Assembly: GCF_020707215.1 (NCBI RefSeq)
Contig: NZ_JAJFET010000006.1
Coordinates: 124,001-188,000, forward strand
DNA: 64,000 bases
Direction of reading: 5' to 3'
Origin: Sphingomonas sp. PL-96
GTDB taxonomy: Bacteria; Pseudomonadota; Alphaproteobacteria; Sphingomonadales; Sphingomonadaceae
The notes beneath the pieces were generated by a model. That model did not search any database, was not told where the DNA came from, and was given only the letters and a program-made list of their open reading frames with translations. The position numbers and the translations under genes are program-made. The first letter of the stretch is position 1. Each line of letters opens with the position of its first letter. This document shows, piece after piece, positions 55,846 to 63,641 of this stretch.

Positions 55846-56415
55846 ATGGAGACACTGGTTCCTGCCTTCGTCGCGGTGCTGCTCACCCAGGTCTTTGATC
55901 CGCCGGCCCGGCTCGCAGCCGTGCTCGGCGACCGGTTCGGCGCCAGAGGAAGCGTGATTCTCGGCCTGGTGGTGGCGCAAGGTGCCGGCTTCGCGCTGGC
56001 AGCGGCCGGCGGCGCGCTGCTGGCACCGGGCATGAGCCCCAATGCGCGCGCGCTGCTGCTGGCGCTCGCGCTGGTATTCGCGGGGGCGGGCGGCTTTCTC
56101 CGGTCCAGGCTCGCCGACCGGCTTGCGGGCTGGCGCATTGGCAGCTTCGCAACCACGCTGCTCGGCATTTTCATCCTCGCATTCGGCGACCGCAGCCAGT
56201 TCCTGGTGGTCGGGTTCGCCGCCTGGGGCGCCAGCCCGGTGCTTGCCGCGATCGGCGCAGGCGTGGCGGCGGTGGCAGTCGGGGGCGTGGCCGTGTCGCT
56301 GGGCGAGCGGACGTGGTGTGGCTGGCCCGGACGCGACGCGGCGCGGATCGGGGTTGCCACGGTGCTGCTCGTCACCGGAGCCGTGCTTGCCCTGCGGGCA
56401 CTGCGGCTCGGCTAG
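55846..56415 (+). CDS. GDT1/TMEM165-like (UPF0016) membrane protein
   Basis: A 189-residue protein with about six membrane helices in two halves, as in the UPF0016 cation (Mn/Ca) exchanger family. The second half has the family motif as FGDRSQF (canonical E-x-GD[KR][TS]). The first half has VFDPPARL where EIGDKTQL is expected, so one motif has lost its conserved residues. It may therefore be an altered or non-transporting member. Follows the small hypothetical gene by 14 bases. Confidence 0.75.
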   Translation: METLVPAFVAVLLTQVFDPPARLAAVLGDRFGARGSVILGLVVAQGAGFALAAAGGALLAPGMSPNARALLLALALVFAGAGGFLRSRLADRLAGWRIGSFATTLLGIFILAFGDRSQFLVVGFAAWGASPVLAAIGAGVAAVAVGGVAVSLGERTWCGWPGRDAARIGVATVLLVTGAVLALRALRLG

Positions 56416-56501
56416 GCGGGGTTTTTTGACGGCTGCCCTTGAACGGGAGCGATTCGGGGCAGAATTCGTTGCCCTACCGAACCATACACCCGGAGGACTC
56501 C

Positions 56502-56999
56502 ATGGCCGACACGAACCCGGCGCTCGACACCCCCACCGACCTGAACAGCAACAAGGTCCGCTCCGTCGCGGACGCGCTGAACGGCACGCTGGCGGATTGT
56601 TTCGCGCTCTACCTCAAGACCAAGAACTTCCACTGGCATGTGTCGGGCCCGCACTTTCGCGACTATCACCTGATGCTCGACGATCAGGCGGCGCAGATCC
56701 TGGCCATCACCGACGTGATCGCGGAGCGGGTTCGCAAGACCGGCGGTACCACGCTGCGCTCGATCGGCGACATCGCGCGCCGCCAGCAGCTGGCCGATGA
56801 CGACCGCGACTTCGTGGCGCCGGGCGAGATGCTGACCATCCTGCGCGACGACAATCTCAAGCTGGTCGAATCGATGCGCGCCGCGCGCGAAGCTGCCGAG
56901 GGGGCGGGCGACACCGCCACCAGCAGCCTGGCCGACGAGTGGATCGACCAGGCCGAGGAGCGTGCCTGGTTCCTGTTCGAAGCCGGCCGCCGCAGCTGA
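56502..56999 (+). CDS. dps: Dps-family DNA-binding ferritin
   Basis: Dps (165 residues) forms a 12-mer that oxidises and stores iron and protects DNA. The ferroxidase motif [22 protein letters not shown] is present. The ATG at 56502 has GGAGG a few bases upstream; an open stretch from 56439 has no such site. The N-terminal tail is short and weakly charged, so DNA binding is not assured. Expected stress regulation; no EcfG motif was found upstream. Confidence 0.95.
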   Translation: MADTNPALDTPTDLNSNKVRSVADALNGTLADCFALYLKTKNFHWHVSGPHFRDYHLMLDDQAAQILAITDVIAERVRKTGGTTLRSIGDIARRQQLADDDRDFVAPGEMLTILRDDNLKLVESMRAAREAAEGAGDTATSSLADEWIDQAEERAWFLFEAGRRS

Positions 57000-57007
57000 G
57001 CGCGCTA

Positions 57008-57035
57008 GGCCGGCCGATGGAACGATCGGCCGGCC
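57008..57035. repeat. Perfect 11-bp hairpin between dps and the DUF1328 gene
   Basis: GGCCGGCCGAT and its complement enclose the 6-base loop GGAACG. No T-run follows, so it is not a standard terminator. The GGAAC in the loop plus GGTT 17 bases later resembles an EcfG promoter for the next gene; the match is imperfect. Confidence 0.5.
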
Positions 57036-57072
57036 CGCTCGGTTGAGGGCTCAGGCAACAGGAGGAGACATC

Positions 57073-57258
57073 ATGCTGCGTTGGGCCATCATCTTTCTGA
57101 TCGCGGGGCTTGTGCTCGGCGTTCTCGGCTTTGGCGGGATCGGCGGCGCGTTCGTCGATATCGCAAAGGTCCTGTTCTACATCGCGGTCGCGATCTTTGT
57201 CGTGCTGCTGGTGCTCGGGCTGCTTGCCGGCAGGGGCATCAAGAAGGCGATAGACTAG
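57073..57258 (+). CDS. DUF1328 small membrane protein
   Basis: A 61-residue protein with two hydrophobic helices ([40 protein letters not shown]), matching the DUF1328/YtjA family of small stress-associated inner-membrane proteins. GGAGGAG lies 6 bases before the ATG. Located 73 bases after dps and possibly under EcfG-like control. Confidence 0.88.
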   Translation: MLRWAIIFLIAGLVLGVLGFGGIGGAFVDIAKVLFYIAVAIFVVLLVLGLLAGRGIKKAID

Positions 57259-57310
57259 CCCGCATTCCGATCTATTCTCCCCGCCGGTTATGCCGGCGGG
57301 GAGAGGCGCT

Positions 57311-57814
57311 GTGGGGCTGACGGAAATCGTCGCGGGCTTGCTGGTGCTGGCCGCAGCCGATCCGCAGACCCGGGCGGCCCTTCCTGGAACGCCGCCGCCG
57401 CACGCCCGCATCGCCGATCTCGCATGGCTCCAGGGCGAGTGGCACGGGGACGGCTACGGCGGCCCCGCGACCGAAGTCTACTCGGCGCCGCAAGCAGGCG
57501 GCATCGCCGGCCATTTCCTGCAGGAGGACGGCAAGGGCGCAGTCCTCTTTTACGAGCTGCTGCAGATCGTGCCACGCGGTCAGACGCTGGTCTACCGCCT
57601 GCGCCACTTCAACGCTGACCTGACGGGCTGGGAAGACGCCAAGGGCGGCAAGGCAGTCGAGTTCCCGCTGGTGGCGGTCGAGGACAATCGCTTCTTCTTC
57701 GACGGATTGACCCTGGTGCGGGAGGGGCCGGACACATTCACCGTCTGGGTGAAGATCGCCGAGGACGGCAAAGCTGCGCAGGACGTGCCGTTCCGGTACC
57801 GCCGCATTCGCTGA
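57311..57814 (+). CDS. DUF6265-type hypothetical protein
   Basis: A 167-residue protein, possibly exported. LTEIVAGLLVLAAADPQTRA forms a short hydrophobic start, then DLAWLQGEWHGDGYGGPATEVYSAP and LVYRLRHFNADLTGWE match the lipocalin-like DUF6265 family. Function unknown. I prefer GTG 57311 (GGAG seven bases upstream) over ATG 57290, which would add seven residues. Confidence 0.78.
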   Translation: MGLTEIVAGLLVLAAADPQTRAALPGTPPPHARIADLAWLQGEWHGDGYGGPATEVYSAPQAGGIAGHFLQEDGKGAVLFYELLQIVPRGQTLVYRLRHFNADLTGWEDAKGGKAVEFPLVAVEDNRFFFDGLTLVREGPDTFTVWVKIAEDGKAAQDVPFRYRRIR

Positions 57815-57855
57815 GCGTCGCGCAACCAAGCGCCGGGCCGGCGGGTTGATCGATC

Positions 57856-59472
57856 ATGCGTGCGTTCGCCGACCTGCTCGACCGGTTGATCTACACCCGG
57901 TCGCGCAATGCCAAGCTCCGCCTGATCGGCGATTATCTGCGGACCACGCCGGACCCCGACCGCGGCTGGGCGATCGCGGCGCTGACCGGCGACCTCGATC
58001 TGCCCGCGGTGAAGCCCGCCATCATCCGCCAGATGATCGAGGCGCGTGTCGACCCCGTCCTGTTCGGCATGAGCCGCGACTTCGTCGGGGACACTGCGGA
58101 AACGGTGGCGCTGCTCTGGCCCGAGCCGGTCGCCGGGAGCGCGGCTGCGCGCGAGGCAGGGCCGCTGCCTTTGGGCGAGGTGGTCGACACGCTGGCGGCG
58201 CTGTCGCGCGGCGATGCGCCGGCGGTGCTTGCGGCCATGCTCGACCGGCTGGACTCGGACGAACGTTTCGCGCTGCTGAAGCTCGCGACCGGCGGGCTGC
58301 GCGCCGGCGTCTCGGCCCGCCTCGCGAAAACCGCGCTCGCGCAGGCGTTCGGGCTGGACGTGGATGCGGTGGAGGAGGTCTGGCATGGCCTCACGCCTCC
58401 CTATGGCCCGCTGTTCGCATGGGGGCAGGGGCAGGCGCCGCAGCCCCACAGCGCCGAGCTGCCCGTGTTCCGGCCGTTCATGCTCGCCCATCCGCTCGAC
58501 GACGGGCGAGTCGACCTCGCCGACTATGCCGCGGAGTGGAAATGGGACGGGATCCGCGTGCAGCTGGTCCATGCCGGCGGCGAGACTCGCCTCTACAGCC
58601 GTGCCGGTGACGACATCACCGGCAGCTTTCCAGAGGTTGCGGAGGCGTTTCGCACGCCTGGCGTGCTCGATGGCGAGCTGCTGGTGAAGGGCGAGGCGCA
58701 GGGTCATGCGCTGGGCGGCGCCGATGGTGCCGCAAGCTTCAACGCGCTCCAGCAACGGCTGGGGCGCAAGACCGTGTCGAAGCGCATGCTGGCCGACTAT
58801 CCGGCGTTCGTCCGCCTCTACGACATTCTGTTCGACGGAACGCAGGACCTGCGCGCGCTGCCCTGGACCGAGCGGCGGGCGGCACTCGAACGGTTCGCGG
58901 GTGCGCTGGACCCCGACCGGTTCGACGTCTCCCAGTTGATCGAGGCGCCTGATTTCACCGCGCTGGAGGCGATCCGCGAGGGCGCGCGCGACGCCGCGAT
59001 CGAAGGCGTCATGCTCAAGCGCCGCGACAGCCCTTATGTGGCGGGCCGGCGCGTGGGGCTGTGGTACAAGTGGAAGCGCGATCCGCTCACCGCCGATTGC
59101 GTGATGATGTACGCCCAGCGCGGCAACGGGAAGCGGTCGTCCTTCTATTCGGACTATACCTTCGGCTGCTGGACCGGCGACCCGGCCGAGGGCGGCGAAT
59201 TGCTGCCGGTAGGCAAGGCCTATTCGGGCTTCACCGACGAGGAGCTGAAATGGCTCGACCGGTTCGTGCGCACCAGCACGGTGCAGCGCTTCGGCCCGGT
59301 ACGCGAGGTCGAGAAGACGCTGGTGCTGGAAGTCGCGTTCGATTCGATCCATGCCTCGAAACGCCACAAGTCGGGTCTGGCGATGCGGTTCCCCCGGATT
59401 GCGCGCATCCGTCGCGACAAGCCGGCGGCGGAGGCGGACCGGATCGACACGCTGCTGGGGATGGCGACGTGA
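57856..59472 (+). CDS. ATP-dependent DNA ligase (cisplatin-damage-response type)
   Basis: A 538-residue ATP-dependent ligase. The catalytic lysine motif EWKWDGIR gives Lys about 229. It has an N-terminal helical DNA-binding domain (about 1-195), the adenylation domain (about 205-420) with GVMLKRRDSPY and WYKWKRDP, and a C-terminal OB fold. In many proteobacteria this ligase sits beside a metallo-beta-lactamase exonuclease and a DEXH helicase; neither is adjacent here. Likely role: DNA repair. Confidence 0.92.
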   Translation: MRAFADLLDRLIYTRSRNAKLRLIGDYLRTTPDPDRGWAIAALTGDLDLPAVKPAIIRQMIEARVDPVLFGMSRDFVGDTAETVALLWPEPVAGSAAAREAGPLPLGEVVDTLAALSRGDAPAVLAAMLDRLDSDERFALLKLATGGLRAGVSARLAKTALAQAFGLDVDAVEEVWHGLTPPYGPLFAWGQGQAPQPHSAELPVFRPFMLAHPLDDGRVDLADYAAEWKWDGIRVQLVHAGGETRLYSRAGDDITGSFPEVAEAFRTPGVLDGELLVKGEAQGHALGGADGAASFNALQQRLGRKTVSKRMLADYPAFVRLYDILFDGTQDLRALPWTERRAALERFAGALDPDRFDVSQLIEAPDFTALEAIREGARDAAIEGVMLKRRDSPYVAGRRVGLWYKWKRDPLTADCVMMYAQRGNGKRSSFYSDYTFGCWTGDPAEGGELLPVGKAYSGFTDEELKWLDRFVRTSTVQRFGPVREVEKTLVLEVAFDSIHASKRHKSGLAMRFPRIARIRRDKPAAEADRIDTLLGMAT

Positions 59473-59515
59473 GCTTCCCCTCCGTTCCGGCTGGTGCCGC
59501 AAGGATCTGGCACAA

Positions 59516-59626
59516 CCGTTCGTGCTGAGTAGGGGCTGAGCTTGTCGAAGCCCCGTATCGAAGCATCCGTGGCGGTACTTCGATCCGCGATTTCGACTTC
59601 GCCCAATGGCTACTCAGGACAATGGG
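59516..59626. repeat. Palindromic intergenic repeat, copy 4
   Basis: Inverted arms 59516-59563 and 59578-59626 with a 14-base loop. The left arm is almost the same as the left arm at 44503. The right arm has drifted at its outer end. It sits between the convergent ends of the ligase and glutaminyl cyclase genes, the same placement as copy 1. Confidence 0.85.
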
Positions 59627-59665
59627 CGGGGTTCGCTCGCAACCTAGTGCGATGCGAAGAATCGC

Positions 59666-60511
59666 CTATTCCGCCTCCAGTGCGATCTCGAACACGGTAG
59701 GCCACAGTTTGCCGGTCACGAACAGGCGGCGCTTCACCGGGTCCCAGGCGATGCCGTTGGCCACGGCTTCCGGATCGGCCGCCCCGATCTCCGCCACCAG
59801 CGTGGAGAGGTCGACCAGCCCGGTCACGGCTCCGCTCGCCGGATCGATGCGGATCAGATAGTTGCGGTGCCAGACGTTGGCGAAGATCGCGCCGTCGATC
59901 ACCTCCAGCTCGTTGACGTTGCGGACGGGCCGGCCGTTGGCGGTGACGGTCAGCTCGCGCCGCACGGCGAAGCTCTTCGGGTCGCGGAAGCGCAGAACGG
60001 CTGAGCCGTCCGACTGGACCAATGCCTGTCCGTCGCTCGCCAGGCCCCAGCCTTCGCCGCTGTAGCGGAAGCTGCCGAGGTGCTTGAGCGTGGCGGCATC
60101 CCAGCGATGGCCGATGCCGGTGGTCCAGGTCAGGCTGACCAGCGTGTTGCCCCATAGCCCGAGCCCCTCGCCAAACTGGCTGGCGGGCAGCGTCGCGCGG
60201 GCGAGCAGCTTGCCGTCCTCCAGCCGCACCCGGCGGACCTCCGAACGGCCCTCCAGCCCGATGCTCTCGTAGAGCGCGCCGTCATGCCACAGCAGGCCTT
60301 CGGTGAAGGCCGACGGATCATGCGGGTATCGCGCGACGATCCGCGCGGTGATCGGATAAACGGGCGCCGGGGCAGGCGCGGGTACAGGCGCCGTCTGCCC
60401 GATCGCGGCAACGGGGGCAGGGGCGCCCGAAACCAGTGTCGCCGCGATGGCAAGGACCATCGCGGCGACACGGTTGCGGAACCGCCTGGCCGACGGGCGG
60501 CCGGACGGCAT
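59666..60511 (-). CDS. Glutaminyl-peptide cyclotransferase
   Basis: A 281-residue plant/bacterial-type glutaminyl cyclase with a five-bladed beta-propeller; it forms N-terminal pyroglutamate on peptides. PHDPSAFTEGLLW, YESIGLEGRSEVRRV, VRNVNELEVIDG and ANVWHRNYLIRID are the family motifs. A signal peptide (AAMVLAIAATLVSGAPAP) and a Pro/Ala linker show export to the periplasm. It lies downstream of the cold-shock gene on the same strand (6-base gap). Confidence 0.93.
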   Translation of the reverse strand: MPSGRPSARRFRNRVAAMVLAIAATLVSGAPAPVAAIGQTAPVPAPAPAPVYPITARIVARYPHDPSAFTEGLLWHDGALYESIGLEGRSEVRRVRLEDGKLLARATLPASQFGEGLGLWGNTLVSLTWTTGIGHRWDAATLKHLGSFRYSGEGWGLASDGQALVQSDGSAVLRFRDPKSFAVRRELTVTANGRPVRNVNELEVIDGAIFANVWHRNYLIRIDPASGAVTGLVDLSTLVAEIGAADPEAVANGIAWDPVKRRLFVTGKLWPTVFEIALEAE

Positions 60512-60517
60512 TCCGGA

Positions 60518-61339
60518 TCAGCCCTTGGGCTGGAGGTTCACGGCGGCGTGCTTGCCGCGGCGGTCCACCTCAAGCTCGAATTCGAGCTTGTCGCCCTCGT
60601 TGAGCGTGGGCATGCCCGCGCGCTCGACGGCCGAGATGTGAACAAACGCGTCCGGCTGGCCATCGTCGCGCTGAATGAAGCCGAAGCCCTTCATCGCGTT
60701 GAAGAACTTGACCGTGCCTGAAGCACGCTCGCCGGTCAGCTGACGCTGCGGGCCGCCCATGCCGCCGCCACGCGGGCCGGCATCACGGTCGCGCGGTGCA
60801 CCGCCGCCGCCTTCGGTCACCGGCATCGGCTCGCCGTCGATCTTCAGCTCGGTGGCCGAGATGCGGCCGCCGCGATCGACCAGGGTGAAGCCGAGCGGCT
60901 GGCCCTCGGCCAGACCGGTCAGGCCTGCCTGCTCGACTGCGGAAATGTGAACAAACACGTCCTCGCCGCCGTCGTCGCGCACGATGAAGCCGAAGCCCTT
61001 CTGCCCGTTGAAGAACTTCACGACACCCGTGGCTTCGCCAACGACCTGCGGGGGCATGCCGCGGCCACCGCCGCCGCCACCACCACGGAAGCCGCCACCG
61101 CCGCCGCCACCGCCGAAGCGATCCCCGCCGCCGAAGCCGCCGCCACCACCGCCGAAGCGATCGCCGCCGCCGAAGCCGCCGCCACCGCCGCCGAAGCGAT
61201 CGCCGCCGCCGCCGTAGCTGCTGCCGCCGCCGAAGCCGCCGCGGTCGCTATAGCCGCCGTAGCTCTCGTCGCCAAAACTGTCGCGCTTGTCCTTGCCGCG
61301 CCCGCCGCGATCTCCGCGGCGCCCTCGATCGAAACTCAT
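60518..61339 (-). CDS. Double cold-shock-domain protein with glycine-rich disordered N-terminus
   Basis: A 273-residue RNA-binding protein. Residues 1-95 are a disordered Arg/Gly/Phe-rich tail: RGRRGDRGGRG, then a 13-residue repeat (DRFGGGGGGFGGG) near-perfectly repeated from residues 47, 60 and 73. Two cold-shock domains follow (about 103-167 and 206-271), each with GxVKFFNxxKGFGFI and FVHISAVE. The two domains differ, so it is an old duplication. Likely an RNA chaperone or translation regulator that could form condensates. Confidence 0.92.
   Translation of the reverse strand: MSFDRGRRGDRGGRGKDKRDSFGDESYGGYSDRGGFGGGSSYGGGGDRFGGGGGGFGGGDRFGGGGGGFGGGDRFGGGGGGGGFRGGGGGGGRGMPPQVVGEATGVVKFFNGQKGFGFIVRDDGGEDVFVHISAVEQAGLTGLAEGQPLGFTLVDRGGRISATELKIDGEPMPVTEGGGGAPRDRDAGPRGGGMGGPQRQLTGERASGTVKFFNAMKGFGFIQRDDGQPDAFVHISAVERAGMPTLNEGDKLEFELEVDRRGKHAAVNLQPKG
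61085..61201 (-). repeat. In-frame tandem repeat in the cold-shock gene
   Basis: Three 39-base units coding DRFGGGGGGFGGG, the third with an altered end. Likely to change copy number by slippage while keeping the frame. Confidence 0.85.
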
Positions 61340-61693
61340 TGCCCTGTTCGTCTTCCCGGCTCGCCCAAATCCTCACCATCAGAACCCAAGCGTCGGACGA
61401 ATGACGCAGGTCTCTGGGCGCACAGGCAGATGCGCCACGTCGCCACCATAGCCGAAACGCCCCAAGGCGAAAACCTTTTCGACATTTTTGCGGCAATGGG
61501 TGCACGATCGGGCCTGAACCGTGGCGGAGACGGCACAGCTTGGCTCTTTGAACCGGTATTTCTACCGATCGGCTGGCGACTGCAAGCGCCCTTGGACCGC
61601 GTCCCTGCCGCGCGGCCGCTCGAATCGGGATTGCCGACTCGAAGAAAACTTCCGGCCATTGAGCCCGCCCCATGAAGCGTCTAGGCGTGGCAC
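61340..61693. other. 354-base divergent intergenic region upstream of the cold-shock gene and RNase D
   Basis: No convincing gene. The minus-strand side would hold the promoter and 5' leader of the cold-shock gene; long leaders are usual for such genes. I see a TATGGT -10-like element on the minus strand near 61440 but no good -35. The plus side carries the rnd promoter, which I cannot place. No repeat or hairpin stands out. Confidence 0.5.
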
Positions 61694-62314
61694 ATGGCTG
61701 TATACCTGCACGAAGAAGACCTGCCCGCCGACGTGTTCGCGCCGGGCGCCGACGTTGCCGTCGATACCGAAACCATGGGGCTGCACACCCACCGCGACCG
61801 GCTGTGCGTGGTGCAGATCTCCGACGGGCGGGGCGACGAGCACCTGGTCCGCTTCGCAGCCGGCAGCGATTATGCAGCGCCCAACCTGCGCGCCGTGCTG
61901 GGTGATCCCGACCGTGTGAAGCTCTATCACTTCGCCCGCTTCGACCTGGCGGCGATCCGCCACTATCTCGAAACCGTCGCCGCGCCGGTGTATTGCACCA
62001 AGGTCGCCTCCAAGCTGGTGCGCACCTACACCGACCGGCACGGGCTGAAGGAACTGGTGCGCGAACTGCTGGGCCAGGAAATCTCGAAGGCGCAGCAGTC
62101 GTCGGACTGGGGCGCGCCGGTGCTGAGCGATGCGCAGAAGGAATATGCCGCGTCGGACGTGCGCTACCTGCACGCGATGCGCGAGGAACTCGACCGCCGC
62201 CTGGCACGCGAAGGCCGCAGTGCGCTGGCCAAGGCCTGCTTCGACTTCCTGCCGCATCGCGCTGATCTCGACCTCGCCGGCTGGCCCGAAGTCGACATCT
62301 TCGCACATATGTAA
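61694..62314 (+). CDS. Ribonuclease D (short form)
   Basis: A 206-residue DEDD-family 3'-5' exoribonuclease: DxE in VAVDTETMGLHTHRDRLCVV, FHFARFD-like YHFARFDLAAI, and the YxxxD motif YAASDVRYL. It lacks the HRDC domains of E. coli RNase D, as is normal for the short alphaproteobacterial form. Role: tRNA/small RNA 3' processing or decay. Ends 9 bases before lptC. Confidence 0.93.
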   Translation: MAVYLHEEDLPADVFAPGADVAVDTETMGLHTHRDRLCVVQISDGRGDEHLVRFAAGSDYAAPNLRAVLGDPDRVKLYHFARFDLAAIRHYLETVAAPVYCTKVASKLVRTYTDRHGLKELVRELLGQEISKAQQSSDWGAPVLSDAQKEYAASDVRYLHAMREELDRRLAREGRSALAKACFDFLPHRADLDLAGWPEVDIFAHM

Positions 62315-62323
62315 GGGTCGCCC

Positions 62324-62962
62324 ATGTCGGAGATTGCCCGCCGCGAACGGACCGAGCGCCAGCGATGGGCGCTTCCCGGCAGTCGCCATGACCGGCTGAT
62401 CCGGCTGTCGCTGGTCGCGTTGCCGGTGGGGATCGGGATCCTGGCGGCGTTTCTGGTACTGGCACCGCTGTTCATGCGCGGCGACGTCAGCTTCGTGCTC
62501 GACAAGAACAAGGTGGAGGTCGCCAAGGAGCGGCTGCGTATCCAGTCCGCGCGCTATTCGGGTCAGGATAGCAAGGGCCAGCCGTTCGCGCTGACCGCGG
62601 GTTCCGCCGTCCAGAAGAGCTCGGCCGAGCCGATCGTGCAGCTCGACAAGCTCGCGGCCGAGATCCAGCTGCGGGACGGCCCCGCCAGGCTCAACGCCAA
62701 CCACGGCCGCTATGACCTGGACAGCGAGCAGATGGCGATCGACGGGCCGATCGCGTTCCGGGCCGCCGACGGCTATCGGCTCGACACGCGCGACGCGACG
62801 GTCGATCTGAAGACTCGCAAGCTGCGCAGCGGGGGTGCGGCCGACGGCACCACGCCGCTTGGAACTTTCAGCGGCGACCGGCTTTCGGCCGACCTGGAGG
62901 CGCGAACCGTGCGTCTGGACGGCAATGCCCGCTTGCGCATTCAGCCCGGGCGAACGAAGTAG
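62324..62962 (+). CDS. lptC: LPS export protein LptC
   Basis: LptC (212 residues) is the inner-membrane anchored beta-jellyroll protein that receives LPS from LptB2FG and hands it to LptA. One membrane helix (about residues 27-50, RLSLVALPVGIGILAAFLV) is followed by a periplasmic LptC domain (SARYSGQDSKGQPFALTAGS). First of lptC-lptA-lptB, downstream of the RNase D gene as is common in alphaproteobacteria. Confidence 0.93.
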   Translation: MSEIARRERTERQRWALPGSRHDRLIRLSLVALPVGIGILAAFLVLAPLFMRGDVSFVLDKNKVEVAKERLRIQSARYSGQDSKGQPFALTAGSAVQKSSAEPIVQLDKLAAEIQLRDGPARLNANHGRYDLDSEQMAIDGPIAFRAADGYRLDTRDATVDLKTRKLRSGGAADGTTPLGTFSGDRLSADLEARTVRLDGNARLRIQPGRTK

Positions 62963-62968
62963 GCAGCC

Positions 62969-63517
62969 ATGAACCGTGTTTCGCACCTCCTGCTCGTCGC
63001 GGCACCCGTAGTACTGCTGGTGGCGCATGCCGCCTCGGGACAGGTGAGTCACAATTCCAGCGCGCCGATCGACTTCAGCGCGCAGTCGATCGAGCTGCAG
63101 GACCGTGCCAACCGTGCGATCCTGACCGGGGGCGTGACCATCCGACAGGCCACCATGACGCTGACCGCGAACCGCGTGACTGTCGCCTATACGGGCCAGG
63201 TGGCCTCCGGATCGCCACAGGCATCGCGGCTGGACGCCGCCGGTGGTGTCACGGTCACCCGCCCGGATCAAACCGCCAAGTCGAACTTCGCCGTCTATGA
63301 CGTCAATCGCCGCGTCGTGACGATGATCGGCAATGTGACGCTGACGCAAGGAACCAACCGGCTGAACGGCGGACGCCTGTCGATCGACCTCGACACGGGC
63401 CGTGCGACCATCGACGGGTCGGGCGTGGCGAGCGGCAGCAGCAGCGGGTCGGCCGGCGGCGTGACGCAACAGGGCGGTCGCGTGAGCGGCAGCTTTTCGG
63501 TCCCCAAGCGCAACTGA
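62969..63517 (+). CDS. lptA: LPS transport periplasmic protein LptA
   Basis: LptA (182 residues) polymerises into the periplasmic bridge carrying LPS to LptD. Signal peptide ([18 protein letters not shown]). The OstA/LptA domain shows [20 protein letters not shown] and NRVTVAYTG. The Gly/Ser-rich C-terminus ([14 protein letters not shown]) is probably disordered. Six bases after lptC. Confidence 0.93.
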   Translation: MNRVSHLLLVAAPVVLLVAHAASGQVSHNSSAPIDFSAQSIELQDRANRAILTGGVTIRQATMTLTANRVTVAYTGQVASGSPQASRLDAAGGVTVTRPDQTAKSNFAVYDVNRRVVTMIGNVTLTQGTNRLNGGRLSIDLDTGRATIDGSGVASGSSSGSAGGVTQQGGRVSGSFSVPKRN

Positions 63518-63531
63518 CGCACGGCCAGGCG

Positions 63532-63554
63532 AAGGGGGGCGGTGTGCCCCCTTT
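63532..63554 (+). terminator. Possible attenuating hairpin between lptA and lptB
   Basis: A 9-bp stem (one G-T pair) with a 5-base loop, ending CCCTTT on the plus strand, 14 bases after the lptA stop. The T-run is short, so it may only reduce read-through into lptB. Confidence 0.4.
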
Positions 63555-63641
63555 CCCTGCGCCCCAGAATCATGCACCACCCTTGCCAGCTGCGTGCGTG
63601 TCCCGGGCCCTGACCCGCGGCATGCCAGCAGGGAGCCCCAG

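Noticed and set aside
56440..56501. EcfG promoter before dps
   Set aside because: A TGAAC and a CGTT are present but the spacing is 22 bases, outside the accepted range.
61085..61201. CRISPR-like regular repeat
   Set aside because: Units are contiguous, in frame and code for a Gly-rich repeat; there are no spacers and no cas genes.
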